64,000 bases of DNA from Peristeroidobacter soli (lineage in GTDB: Bacteria; Pseudomonadota; Gammaproteobacteria; Steroidobacterales; Steroidobacteraceae): NCBI RefSeq assembly GCF_004138485.1, contig NZ_RYEV01000004.1, positions 618,803-682,802 of the forward strand. The letters run 5' to 3'. Positions within the stretch are counted from its first letter, which is position 1. Every line of letters starts with the position of its first letter. Shown piece after piece: positions 25,189 through 33,865 of the stretch. The position numbers and the translations under genes are program-made. Under the pieces are notes generated by a model. The model was not told where the DNA came from, made no database searches, and saw only the letters and a program-made list of their open reading frames with translations.

Positions 25189-26486
25189 GCCGTCTCCTCA
25201 CCCGTGACCAGCCGCGGCCGGGGTGAGCTCACCTTCTGATAGCGCGAAACATCCAGACCATCGGTGCGAATCGCCGGCCGATAGCCGGTCACGAGGTCCG
25301 CGATGAGCTGTCCCGAGCCGCACGCCATCGTCCAGCCCAGCGTGCCGTGACCGGTGTTGATGAACAGATTGCGATATTCGCTCGCACCGACGATGGGCGT
25401 GCTGTCCGGAGTCATCGGCCGCAGGCCGGTCCAGAACTCGCCCTTCTTCAAATCGCCCGCGCCACCGTACAGATCGTTGACCACCAGCTCGAGCGTCTGA
25501 CGACGCTGCGGCAACAGCTGCAGATCGAAGCCCGACAGCTCGGCCATGCCACCGACCCGAATGCGATCGTCGAAGCGAGTCACGGCGACCTTGTAGGTCT
25601 CATCGAGCACCGTCGACACCGGCGCCGAGGACTCATTCACGATGGGCAGCGTCAGCGAGTAACCCTTTACCGGATAGACCGGCAGATCGATATCGAGCGG
25701 CAACGCCAGATCGCGCGAGTAACTGCCGCACGCCAGAACATAAGCATCCGCGGTGATGCGCTCCTCGCCGAGACGCACACCCGTGATACGACCGTTGCTC
25801 GAATCGATCGCCGTCACATGCGCACCGAGACGGAACGTGACACCGAGCTTCCCGGCGGCCTCCGCCAGACGCTTGGTGAACAGATTGCAGTCGCCCGTCT
25901 CGTCATTCGGCAACCGCAAACCGCCCGTGAGTTTGCCCTTCACGTGCGCGAGCGCGGGCTCAGCGGACGCGAGCTGATGCGCTTCGAGCAGCTCATAGGG
26001 AACATTGCAACGTTCGAGCACGCGAATGTCCTGGCGCGCGGCTTCGAACTGCTTGCGGGTACGGAACAACTGCAGCGTGCCGCCGGTGCGCTGCTCATAT
26101 TGAATGCCGGTTTCGGCACGCAGCGTCCGCAGGCAATCGCGGCTGTATTCGGCGAGGCGGAGCATGCGCTCCTTATTGATGTCGTAACGCTCCGGCGAGC
26201 AGTTGACCAGCATCTGCGCCATCCACTTCAGCTGATGCAGACTGCCGTCGAGGCTGATGGACAGCGGCGCGTGCTTCTGGAACATCCACTTCAGCGCCTT
26301 CAGCGGAATGCCGGGCGCCGCCCACGGGGTCGAGTAGCCGGGCGAGACCTGGCCGGCGTTCGCGAAGCTGGTCTCCGCCGACACCGCCGTCTGCCGATCG
26401 ATCACCGTGACCTGGGCGCCCCGACGCGCGAGATACCACGCACTGGCCACGCCGATGACGCCACCACCCAGAACCACTACGCGCAT
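25185..26486 (-). CDS. dadA: D-amino acid dehydrogenase
   Basis: 433-residue FAD enzyme of the inner-membrane face that oxidises D-alanine and other D-amino acids and passes electrons to the respiratory chain. The N-terminal FAD motif is [21 protein letters not shown]. DadA-specific blocks are [20 protein letters not shown] and the late [20 protein letters not shown]. The start is the ATG at 26484-26486 with GGAGAG upstream; a longer open frame reaching 26669 would read through the operator repeats. It is first of the dadA-alr operon and divergent from an Lrp-type regulator gene. Confidence 0.92.
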   Translation of the reverse strand: MRVVVLGGGVIGVASAWYLARRGAQVTVIDRQTAVSAETSFANAGQVSPGYSTPWAAPGIPLKALKWMFQKHAPLSISLDGSLHQLKWMAQMLVNCSPERYDINKERMLRLAEYSRDCLRTLRAETGIQYEQRTGGTLQLFRTRKQFEAARQDIRVLERCNVPYELLEAHQLASAEPALAHVKGKLTGGLRLPNDETGDCNLFTKRLAEAAGKLGVTFRLGAHVTAIDSSNGRITGVRLGEERITADAYVLACGSYSRDLALPLDIDLPVYPVKGYSLTLPIVNESSAPVSTVLDETYKVAVTRFDDRIRVGGMAELSGFDLQLLPQRRQTLELVVNDLYGGAGDLKKGEFWTGLRPMTPDSTPIVGASEYRNLFINTGHGTLGWTMACGSGQLIADLVTGYRPAIRTDGLDVSRYQKVSSPRPRLVTGEETA

Positions 26487-26594
26487 GAACTCTCCAAGCC
26501 ATCCGTCGAACGCGTCAGCAATTCTAGGGACAGCGCCGCAGTGACTTCCTTCGAAGTGCCGCGTTTGGCAGGGCTTTCCGCTGCTCCGGGGAGA

Positions 26595-26708
26595 CATAAC
26601 CAGCCAACGCCAGCGAAAAACACTGACGGTTCGCCAGTAGTGCCAGCTCATAACATAACGCGCCAGCACCAGCGAAAATCACTAGCCTCGACCGCTAATG
26701 CCAGCCCA
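26595..26708. promoter_or_regulatory. Duplicated ~55-bp element between dadA and the Lrp-type gene
   Basis: Two similar direct copies (26595-26650 and 26655-26708, 60-bp period) share CATAAC at the start, CCAGCGAAAA followed by CACT in the middle, and TGCCAGC at the end. A 60-bp period brings both copies to nearly the same helix face. Position and arrangement suggest binding of the adjacent Lrp/AsnC-type protein, which wraps DNA over phased sites. No binding consensus was tested. Confidence 0.6.
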
Positions 26709-26775
26709 GAACACTGGCATCGGGCAAAACCTGAACGTAATCTATGGGTCCTCTGCCCCCGTCCTCGCCCCCGAC

Positions 26776-27237
26776 ATGCAACAGTTCGACCGCATCGACC
26801 GCAAGATCCTGGACATCCTCCAGCGCGATGGACGCATCTCCATCACCGACCTCGCCCAACAAGTCGGCCTGTCGGCGACGCCGTGCGCCGACCGGGTCCG
26901 CCGGCTGGAACGCACCGGCGTGATCACCGGCTACCACGCGCGTCTGTCTCCCAAGGACGTCGGCCGGAATCTGCTGGTGTTCCTGGAGATCAAGCTGGCG
27001 GTGAAGTCGGACGAGGTGTTCGAGAAGATCAAGAACGAGCTGCACAACATTCCCGACGTCATGGAATGTCATCTGGTGTCCGGCGACTTCGACTATCTGA
27101 TCAAGGCGCGCATCCCCGACATGCACAACTACCGCACCTTGCTCGGAGACATCCTGCAGCGACTGCCCTCATCCGCGCAGTCCCGCAGCTATGTGGTCAT
27201 GGAGGAGATCAAGGAGACGTTCTACTTGCAGGCATGA
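26776..27237 (+). CDS. Lrp/AsnC-family transcriptional regulator, likely of dadA-alr
   Basis: 153-residue regulator. An N-terminal helix-turn-helix (FDRIDRKILDILQRDGRIS ... VGLSATPCADRVRRLE) is followed by the RAM ligand-binding domain (about 75-150) with VMECHLVSGDFDYLI, the family's effector-site block. I chose the ATG at 26776; the frame begins at 26698 inside the second operator-like repeat. Divergent position to dadA suggests local control by alanine or another amino acid, as with DadR/BkdR-type regulators. Its last 29 bases overlap the convergent amidohydrolase gene. Confidence 0.9.
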   Translation: MQQFDRIDRKILDILQRDGRISITDLAQQVGLSATPCADRVRRLERTGVITGYHARLSPKDVGRNLLVFLEIKLAVKSDEVFEKIKNELHNIPDVMECHLVSGDFDYLIKARIPDMHNYRTLLGDILQRLPSSAQSRSYVVMEEIKETFYLQA

Positions 27238-28585
27238 GCGAGTTCTTGGCGATCGCGCCGTTCTTGATGATGACGACCAGGTTCTTCGCCGGGTCGTCGA
27301 TCAAGTGAATGTTCTCCAGCGGATTGCCGTCCACCAGCAGCAGATCCGCGAGCGCGCCCTCTTCCACGACCCCGAGCTTGCCTGGATACGGATTGCGCTT
27401 GCCGGACATCGCCAGCAACTGTGCGTTGGTGCTGGTCGCCATGATCAGCACTTCAGCGGGCGTGTACCAACGGGTCATCACGGTCAACATCGCATTCTGT
27501 CGCTGCGTGAGCTGCGGCGAAAACAGAATGTCCGTGCCCCACGCGGTCTTGATCTTGTATTTCTTCGCAAGCGCATAGGCCCGGTCGGTGCCCTCGGCCA
27601 CTTCCTTCTTCTTGGCAGCTTCCTGCGAGCCTTCCGGAAACTGACTGGGACCCTCGTTGAGAAACGGTTGCAGACTCCACCACACGGACTTCTCGGCCAT
27701 CAGCTTCGCGGTCGCTTCATCGGCCAGGTGACCATGGTCGATACACTTCACACCGGCGTCGAGCGCCGTACGAATCGCGCGCGGCGTATACGCGTGAACG
27801 GCCACATACGTGCCCCAGTTTTCCGCCGCCTCGACCGCGGCTCGCAACTCGGGCAACGTGAAAGTCGACACGTCGAGCGGACTGTGCGGTGACGCCACGC
27901 CGCCGCCAGCGGTCAACTTGATCTGCGAGGCGCCCTGCATCAGCTGCTCGCGCACCCGAATCCTCACTTCATCCGGCGTGTCCGCGATGGCGCTGGCCCC
28001 AATCTGCTCCATCCGACTCGGCGGCCCGCCGATGGTGCGCGGGATTTCATACATCTGCCGGAAATCGCCGTGACCGCTCGTCACCGAGATCATCGCTCCC
28101 GATGGATAGATGCGCGGTCCGATTGCGACGCCTTCGTCGATGGCCTGCTTCAACGAGAACGCCGGCCCGCCCATGTCTCGTACCGTCGTGAAGCCTCGCA
28201 GCAACGTCGCCTTCGCCTGAGCCGCCGCGAGCAGATTCAAATAACCGACATCGCTCATCAGCCCCACCAATGGCGTGGTCGCAAGAAACATGCTGTGCCA
28301 GTGTGCATCGATGAGGCCGGGCATGAGCACGCGACCGCCGCCGTCGATGCGCGTCACGTTGCCTTCGGCTTCGACGTTCCCGATGGGCGCGCTCGAAATG
28401 CTCTTGATCACCGGCCCCACGATCAGCACGTTCGTCGGCCCCGACACTCGCGACGACTTGCCATCGAACACACGAACGTTTTCCAGCAGGAGGCTGGTGG
28501 GCGGTTCGGACGCGGCGAGGCTTGCCGATGTGAACGTCAGCAACACCAGGAGACTGCACAGGCAGTGACGGACGAGCGTCATCAT
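27209..28585 (-). CDS. Periplasmic amidohydrolase (imidazolonepropionase/prolidase-like)
   Basis: 458-residue metal-dependent hydrolase of the amidohydrolase superfamily. It has a signal peptide (to about SLAASEP), the metal motif DAHWHS in LMPGLIDAHWHSMFL, GASQIKLTAGGGV with the carboxylated-Lys candidate, HAYTPRAIRTALDAGV, and the late Asp in AWGTDILFSP. The group includes Xaa-Pro dipeptidases and organophosphate-type hydrolases, so substrate is open. The ATG at 28583-28585 overlaps the stop of the upstream lipase-like gene (ATGA), so they are coupled. The 3' end overlaps the Lrp-type gene by 29 bases. Confidence 0.83.
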   Translation of the reverse strand: MMTLVRHCLCSLLVLLTFTSASLAASEPPTSLLLENVRVFDGKSSRVSGPTNVLIVGPVIKSISSAPIGNVEAEGNVTRIDGGGRVLMPGLIDAHWHSMFLATTPLVGLMSDVGYLNLLAAAQAKATLLRGFTTVRDMGGPAFSLKQAIDEGVAIGPRIYPSGAMISVTSGHGDFRQMYEIPRTIGGPPSRMEQIGASAIADTPDEVRIRVREQLMQGASQIKLTAGGGVASPHSPLDVSTFTLPELRAAVEAAENWGTYVAVHAYTPRAIRTALDAGVKCIDHGHLADEATAKLMAEKSVWWSLQPFLNEGPSQFPEGSQEAAKKKEVAEGTDRAYALAKKYKIKTAWGTDILFSPQLTQRQNAMLTVMTRWYTPAEVLIMATSTNAQLLAMSGKRNPYPGKLGVVEEGALADLLLVDGNPLENIHLIDDPAKNLVVIIKNGAIAKNSLMPASRTSP

Positions 28586-29454
28586 GGGGCAACCTCGGTG
28601 CGTGCGAGCAATGTGGAGCGCAGCGCTTCATCGAGCACGTCGGCGACACTGCGACTTCGGAGAATCTCCGAGTGGGAAACATCGAAGCCATACACCCGGT
28701 AGGCCTGTTCCTGTGCCGTCCGCTCCAGCTGACTGGCGACGCTGGTCACCGCGTCGCCCGACAATCCGAACGACGACCAGCTCTTTCGATAGGAGAACAA
28801 CAGATAGTGACGGGTCGCCGCGGGCAACTGCCGGGCGAACAACGAGCTCAGATACGGACTGCCGACGGCAATGTCGCGCCACGAATCGATCACCACGGGC
28901 GACAGGCGAACGCCGAGGCCGGCACTGGGCACCCCACCCCAGGGACTGGACATCGTGATCAGCACTGGAATGTCGACGCCCGCATGCGCGGACTGATTTA
29001 ACACCACGTCGCGCGCGATCAAGCCGCCGATGCTGTGCGCGACGATGACCAGCGACTCCACGTCATAGCGGCTGTGAACTTCACCGATCGCCACGGCCAG
29101 GTCGCGACCGCTCTGACTCAAGCTCGCACCCGACGCATAGAAGAACACGCACGGTTGAAAACGACTGCGATCCAGATGCGCGATCAGGAACTTGAAGTCG
29201 AGAGGTGAACCGTTGATGCCGTGGATGAAGAGCACCGCCGTGCGCCTGGCGACCGGTGCGTCCAGGAAAAAAATGCCACCGCGCTCGGCACGCTCGAACT
29301 CGTCCGGCGACCACACGCCCTGTTTGATCGAAGCGGGCGAGAATCGAACTTCCTCCAGCCCTTTGACGTTGTCGCTGTCACGAGGCGCGAGCGAACAGCT
29401 TGCCGTGAACATCATCACCATCGCACTGATGAGCACTGCGATATAGCCACGCAT
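28582..29454 (-). CDS. Alpha/beta-hydrolase lipoprotein (lipase-like)
   Basis: 290-residue serine hydrolase. With the start at ATG 29452-29454 the N-terminus is a lipoprotein signal, MRGYIAVLISAMVMMF followed by TASC (Cys20); the upstream extension to 29571 has no homology. Oxyanion region LFIHGINGSPLDF and nucleophile elbow VAHSIGGL identify an alpha/beta hydrolase, with a candidate His in DVSHSEIL near the C-terminus. It resembles predicted acyltransferase or PGAP1-like lipases. It is coupled by a 4-base overlap to the amidohydrolase downstream, suggesting consecutive steps in degrading an ester- or amide-containing compound. Confidence 0.78.
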   Translation of the reverse strand: MRGYIAVLISAMVMMFTASCSLAPRDSDNVKGLEEVRFSPASIKQGVWSPDEFERAERGGIFFLDAPVARRTAVLFIHGINGSPLDFKFLIAHLDRSRFQPCVFFYASGASLSQSGRDLAVAIGEVHSRYDVESLVIVAHSIGGLIARDVVLNQSAHAGVDIPVLITMSSPWGGVPSAGLGVRLSPVVIDSWRDIAVGSPYLSSLFARQLPAATRHYLLFSYRKSWSSFGLSGDAVTSVASQLERTAQEQAYRVYGFDVSHSEILRSRSVADVLDEALRSTLLARTEVAP

Positions 29455-29554
29455 GACTGCTACATCAGGGCAATCCTCCCACAGCAACCATTCGTAGCGG
29501 GGGCACAGCGCTGCGCCCGCGATGCCGATTTTTCGATGGACACGGCCACGCACG

Positions 29555-30331
29555 ATGAACACCCTGGACATCGCGATGGCGGCCGTCTTGAGACAAGCTC
29601 ACTTTCACTTCGGTGGCATCGCTCTCGCTCTCCTTGCGTTCACGGCGACCGGACACGCCGACGGCTGGCGCACCACCGGCTGGCTCTACGCACAGGGCGC
29701 CAACATGGATGGCTACACGGTGATCAACGGCAACCGCACCGACGTGAATGTGAGTGCCAGCGAATTGTTCGATCATCTCGACATGGCCGGCATGATGGCC
29801 GTGCGCAGCGAGACGGACCGCTTTGCACTCACGCTCAACGCAGTGTTCACCGGGCTCGGTGCAGACGGCGCCGCTGGCAATGGCAACTTCTACGACCTCG
29901 ATGTAACTCAGGATATGGTGGAGCTCGCCTGGTCGTGGCGCCTGAACGAGCGCCACGAACTGTTCGTCGGCGGGCGCTATCAGTCGTTGTCCGTCGATCT
30001 GTCCATCAAGCGACCCGACGGCACCAGCGGCGCGACGGACCAGACCAAGAGCCTGTTCGATCCAGTGATCGGCGCGCGAGGCGCCTGGCCAATCGGTCAG
30101 GCCTGGACGCTGATCGCGCGCGCCGACATCGGCGGCTTCGGTGTCGGCTCCGATTTCACCTGGAGCACCATGGCCGTGCTCGACTGGAGTCTGTCCCGGA
30201 ATTTCGGCCTGGTGTTCGGCTATCGCGCCCTGGATACCGATTACAGCCAGGGCTCGGGCGATGAGCGTTTCGAGTTCGACATGCGAGTCGCCGGTCCCCT
30301 GCTCGGCCTGCGTTACAACTTCAGCCCATGA
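29555..30331 (+). CDS. Outer-membrane beta-barrel protein upstream of sortase 2
   Basis: 258-residue exported protein (signal helix about 15-33, cleaved near GHADG) whose mature part consists of alternating amphipathic strands and ends in LLGLRYNFSP, typical of outer-membrane barrels with a C-terminal aromatic motif. Repeated strand patterns (FALTLNAVF, HELFVGGRYQSLSVDL, FGLVFGYRALDTDY) suggest eight to ten strands. Start is uncertain: ATGs at 29522, 29555 and 29576 are in frame, none with a clear ribosome site. The stop overlaps the ATG of sortase 2 (ATGA). Function unknown; small barrels of this type often have structural or lipid-modifying roles. Confidence 0.72.
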   Translation: MNTLDIAMAAVLRQAHFHFGGIALALLAFTATGHADGWRTTGWLYAQGANMDGYTVINGNRTDVNVSASELFDHLDMAGMMAVRSETDRFALTLNAVFTGLGADGAAGNGNFYDLDVTQDMVELAWSWRLNERHELFVGGRYQSLSVDLSIKRPDGTSGATDQTKSLFDPVIGARGAWPIGQAWTLIARADIGGFGVGSDFTWSTMAVLDWSLSRNFGLVFGYRALDTDYSQGSGDERFEFDMRVAGPLLGLRYNFSP

Positions 30332-30918
30332 ATACACGACGCTGCGGATTCGTGATCTGGCTGCTCGCGGCCCCGCTGCTGGATGGCCCCAGCGCAACAG
30401 CCGGCGAGGATTCCGTCGCCGATCAAGTCGTCGACATGTCGACGTGGTCGCCGACTCGCATCGCCGCCTATCGCAACCATGCCATGCCGGAGCAGACACC
30501 GCTGGCGGTGCTGAAAATTCCGAGCATCGATCTGGTCGTTCCGGTGTTCGAGGGCACCAGCGAATCCATCCTCGATCATGGCGCGGGCCGCATCGAAGGC
30601 ACGTCGCACTTCGGCACGCTGGGAAACACCGGCATCGCCGCGCATCGCGACGGATTCTTCCGTGCACTTCGCCACGTCAAAGTCGGCGCCGTCCTGCAAG
30701 TGGAACTGCCGCAGACCACGCTCACCTACAGAGTCGTGAGCACGCGCGTCATCGATCCTTCGCAGACGAGCGTGCTCGGCCCGGGCGATGAGCCGTCGAT
30801 CACCTTGGTGACGTGCTATCCCTTTTATTTCGTCGGCTCAGCACCGCAACGATTCATCGTGCGCGCCACGCGAGTCGCGACGGATGAGGAAAGCCGGCTG
30901 GCCCGGGCACGGCGTTGA
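30328..30918 (+). CDS. Sortase (class C/D-like fold), sortase 2
   Basis: 196-residue exported sortase. A signal or anchor segment (about 6-25) precedes the catalytic domain. The triad is His106 in GIAAHRDGFF, Cys163 in ITLVTCYPFYF, and Arg175/Arg179 in APQRFIVRA. The sequence is clearly related to sortase 1 at 13701 but diverged, and lacks its long Ala/Thr linker. It overlaps the preceding barrel gene by four bases and is followed by membrane proteins and a sulfatase. I see no LPXTG-type substrate in this cluster; the MPATAG protein at 13089 is the only candidate in the window. Confidence 0.85.
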   Translation: MNTRRCGFVIWLLAAPLLDGPSATAGEDSVADQVVDMSTWSPTRIAAYRNHAMPEQTPLAVLKIPSIDLVVPVFEGTSESILDHGAGRIEGTSHFGTLGNTGIAAHRDGFFRALRHVKVGAVLQVELPQTTLTYRVVSTRVIDPSQTSVLGPGDEPSITLVTCYPFYFVGSAPQRFIVRATRVATDEESRLARARR

Positions 30919-30959
30919 CCACCATCTGCGTATGGTCTGCCCGCGGATCGGGGTTTCAT

Positions 30960-31427
30960 ATGATCGTTCCGAACAGCATGCGCGCTCGGTCCCCAACGAT
31001 GCTCGATCTTCTACAGGATACTTTCACCCGCTTCTGGCACGACCTGCTCGCGCGGCCGAGCGGTCCGTTCGCGTTTCGTTTCCTGCTGCAGCCGACGATG
31101 GCGGCGATCGCGGCGATCCGCGCGGGCATCGTCGATGGGCGCACCGGTCGCTCGCCCTATTTCCTCGCACTGTGGACCGAGCCCGCCGAGCGTCGCGCGC
31201 GGCTCCATGAAGGGCTGTCGGCCACCGGCAGAATCTTTCTGCTCGGACTGGCAATGGACACCCTCTATCAGCTGGTCGAATTGAAAGCGTTTTATCCGCT
31301 CGAGGCACTGCTCGTCTCAGTGATGCTCGCCATCGTGCCGTACTTCATTATCCGTGGCCCGGCCGCGAGAGTCGCGCGCTGGTGGCAGTCCAGGCACAGA
31401 GCCGATCGCGAAGCCGCGCACCGATGA
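30960..31427 (+). CDS. Membrane protein of unknown function (sortase-cluster protein)
   Basis: About 155 residues, with two or three hydrophobic segments (around GRIFLLGLAMDTLYQLV and LEALLVSVMLAIVPYFII) after an amphipathic start (MLDLLQDTFTRFWHDLLARP). I place the start at ATG 30960, with GGGG upstream; the Met at 30999 is equally possible, and a TTG at 30915 overlaps the sortase stop. The stop overlaps the next gene's ATG (ATGA). Not recognised as a named family. Position suggests an inner-membrane partner of the sortase/DUF202 pair. Confidence 0.65.
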   Translation: MIVPNSMRARSPTMLDLLQDTFTRFWHDLLARPSGPFAFRFLLQPTMAAIAAIRAGIVDGRTGRSPYFLALWTEPAERRARLHEGLSATGRIFLLGLAMDTLYQLVELKAFYPLEALLVSVMLAIVPYFIIRGPAARVARWWQSRHRADREAAHR

Positions 31428-31885
31428 AGGCCACGACCACATTGCCCCCGCCATCGGAAGACGTTGCCGTCGAGCTGTCGTCGCGCCGGACGGGCATGTC
31501 GTTCCAGCGCACGCGCATGAGCGCGGACCGGACCTTGATGTCCATCATCCGCACCTCGCTGTCGCTGATCAGCTTCGGCTTCACCATCTTCCAGTTCTTC
31601 CAGAAGCTCGCCGACAGCAACGTCGTGAGCACCGCGCACTCGACCCGTACGTTCGGTACCACTCTGGTGTGGATCGGCATCGGCATGCTGGCGCTGGGCA
31701 TCGCATTTCACGCGCAGTTCATGCTCGGCCTGCGGCACGAGCGCCGGCAGATGAAAGAGGAAGGATTGATTCACGGCGAAAGTCACTTCCCGGTGTCGCT
31801 CACGCTGCTCACGGCCATTGCGTTGCTGATCCTGGGCATCGCCGCGATCCTGAGCATGATGTTTCGCATCGGGCCTTTTAGTTGA
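31424..31885 (+). CDS. DUF202 (YidH-like) membrane protein
   Basis: 153-residue inner-membrane protein with three hydrophobic helices. The DUF202 signature is visible in RTLMSIIRTSLSLISFGFT and IFQFFQKL, followed by WIGIGMLALGIAFH and a third helix ending IAAILSMMF. Function of the family is unknown. The ATG at 31424 overlaps the preceding stop by four bases. It lies 22 bases before the arylsulfatase start. Confidence 0.82.
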   Translation: MKATTTLPPPSEDVAVELSSRRTGMSFQRTRMSADRTLMSIIRTSLSLISFGFTIFQFFQKLADSNVVSTAHSTRTFGTTLVWIGIGMLALGIAFHAQFMLGLRHERRQMKEEGLIHGESHFPVSLTLLTAIALLILGIAAILSMMFRIGPFS

Positions 31886-31907
31886 TCGAGCAGATCGAGG
31901 AGTTCCC

Positions 31908-33464
31908 ATGGCACGTCGACCCAAGCAATCGGACAAGCCCAACATCCTGGTCATCTGGGGCGATGACATCGGCATCGCCAATCTCAGCTGTTACACGCAC
32001 GGATTGATGGGCTATCAGACGCCGAACATCGATCGCATCGCCCGCGAAGGCATGATGTTCACCGACTCGTACGGCGAACAGTCGTGCACGGCGGGCCGCT
32101 CATCGTTCATCACCGGGCAAAGCGTGTACCGCACCGGGTTGTCCAAGGTCGGCATTCCCGCCTCGCCGGTCGGCATGCCCGACAGCATCGTGACCATCGC
32201 GGCGCTGCTGAAGAATCAGGGCTACGCCACCGGTCAATTCGGCAAGAACCATCTGGGCGATCTGAACCGGCATCTGCCGACCGTGCACGGCTTCGATGAA
32301 TTCTTCGGCAATCTGTATCACTTGAATGCCGAGGAAGAGCCGGAGATGGCCAACTATCCCAACGCCAAGGACTTCCCCAACTTCCGCAAGCAATTCGGTC
32401 CGCGCGGCGTGATTCGATCGTTCGCCACCGACCGGGACGATGCGACCGAGGAACCTCGCTGGGGCCGCGTCGGCAAACAGAAGATCGAAGACACCGGGCC
32501 GCTGACCAGGCAGCGCATGGAGACCTGCGACGACGATTTCGTCGCCGCCGCCAGGGATTTCATCACGCGCCAGACCAAGGCGGGCACACCGTTCTTCACC
32601 TGGGTCAACACCACCCACATGCATCTGTTCACTCACACCAAGAAGGAAAGCCTGGGTCAGGCCGGCCGCTGGCAATCGCCCTATCACGACACCATGATCG
32701 ATCACGACCGCCACGTCGGCCAGCTGCTCGATCTGCTGGATGAGCTCGGCATCGCCGAGAACACGTTCGTGATGTACTCCACCGACAACGGGCCGCACAT
32801 GAACTCCTGGCCGGACGGCGCGATGACGCCGTTCCGCAGCGAGAAGAACACCAACTGGGAAGGCGCGTTCCGCGTGCCGCTGCTGGTGCGCTGGCCGGGC
32901 AGGATCAAGGCCGGCTCCATCTCCAATGAAATCGTCCAGCATCACGACTGGCTGCCGACGTTTCTCGCGATGGCGGGTGACGGCGACATCGTCGACAAGC
33001 TCAAGCGCGGCGGCTACCAGGCCATCGGCCGCGAATACAAGAATCACATCGACGGCATGAACCTGCTGCCCTACCTCACCGGCGAGCAGCCGAAGAGTCC
33101 GCGCAACTTCTTTTTCTATTTCAGCGACGACGGCGACGTGCTCGGTCTGCGCTACGACAATTGGAAGATCGTGTTCATGGAGCAGCGCTGTCACGGCACG
33201 TTGCAGGTGTGGGCGGAGCCGTTCACCCGGCTGCGGCTGCCAAAGTTCTTCAACCTGCGCACTGACCCGTTCGAGCGCGCGGATATCACGTCCAATACCT
33301 ATTACGACTGGGTCATGCACAACGCGTACTTCGTTTACGCGGCACAGACCGCGGCCGGGATGTTTGCCGCGACCTTCAAGGACTTTCCACCGGCACAGCG
33401 GCCCGGCTCCTTCACCATCGACGAGGCATTGTCGAAGATGCATGAAGTGCCCAGCGGCGATTAG
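31908..33464 (+). CDS. Arylsulfatase-like sulfatase (formylglycine site CTAGR)
   Basis: 518-residue sulfatase. The metal/active site begins at WGDDIGIANLS, and the residue to be converted to formylglycine is Cys60 in SCTAGRSSF, so the core motif is C-x-A-x-R rather than the usual C-x-P-x-R. Further active-site blocks are FGKNHLGD, HMHLF and the DNGPH metal motif. No signal peptide is visible, so the enzyme appears cytoplasmic, unless exported by another route. GAGGAG precedes the ATG at 31908. A formylglycine-generating enzyme lies three genes downstream in the same run, consistent with aerobic maturation. Substrate unknown. Confidence 0.88.
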   Translation: MARRPKQSDKPNILVIWGDDIGIANLSCYTHGLMGYQTPNIDRIAREGMMFTDSYGEQSCTAGRSSFITGQSVYRTGLSKVGIPASPVGMPDSIVTIAALLKNQGYATGQFGKNHLGDLNRHLPTVHGFDEFFGNLYHLNAEEEPEMANYPNAKDFPNFRKQFGPRGVIRSFATDRDDATEEPRWGRVGKQKIEDTGPLTRQRMETCDDDFVAAARDFITRQTKAGTPFFTWVNTTHMHLFTHTKKESLGQAGRWQSPYHDTMIDHDRHVGQLLDLLDELGIAENTFVMYSTDNGPHMNSWPDGAMTPFRSEKNTNWEGAFRVPLLVRWPGRIKAGSISNEIVQHHDWLPTFLAMAGDGDIVDKLKRGGYQAIGREYKNHIDGMNLLPYLTGEQPKSPRNFFFYFSDDGDVLGLRYDNWKIVFMEQRCHGTLQVWAEPFTRLRLPKFFNLRTDPFERADITSNTYYDWVMHNAYFVYAAQTAAGMFAATFKDFPPAQRPGSFTIDEALSKMHEVPSGD

Positions 33465-33487
33465 CCTGGGCCGGAGCGTGCGCACCC

Positions 33488-33856
33488 GTGAAGACCTGGC
33501 TGATAGAGGCAACGCACGTCGCGGTCAGCGTCATCGATGCAATCGCGGTGCTGATCGTTCTGTTCGGCACCGTGATCGCGTTCGTCTCCATGCTGCGCCT
33601 GATGAGCTTGCCGGCGCCCGGCCACGAACGCCGGCTGATCTGGATCGGCTACGCGCGCTGGCTGGTGGCCGGGCTCACCTTTCAGCTCGCGGCCGACATC
33701 ATCGAATCCACCGTCGTGGAGAGCTGGGATGCGGTCGGCCGGCTGGCCGCGATCGCGGCGATCCGCACGTTCCTGAACTATTTCCTGGAACGCGACATCG
33801 CCGAAGTCCGCGAACGAGATACCGCTCGCGCCGAAGCTGCGTCGATACAACCTTGA
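33488..33856 (+). CDS. DUF1622 membrane protein
   Basis: 122-residue inner-membrane protein with three hydrophobic segments (about 10-32, 50-70 and 80-98), an arginine-rich first loop (LPAPGHERRLIWIGYARW) and a charged C-terminal helix LERDIAEVRERDTA. This is the layout of the DUF1622 family, of unknown function. It starts at GTG 33488, 23 bases after the sulfatase stop. Confidence 0.75.
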   Translation: MKTWLIEATHVAVSVIDAIAVLIVLFGTVIAFVSMLRLMSLPAPGHERRLIWIGYARWLVAGLTFQLAADIIESTVVESWDAVGRLAAIAAIRTFLNYFLERDIAEVRERDTARAEAASIQP

Positions 33857-33865
33857 GGTCGCCCC

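Noticed and set aside
25347-27308. Plus-strand open frame of 653 codons
   Set aside because: Antisense to dadA and out of frame with the Lrp-type gene; no domain visible.
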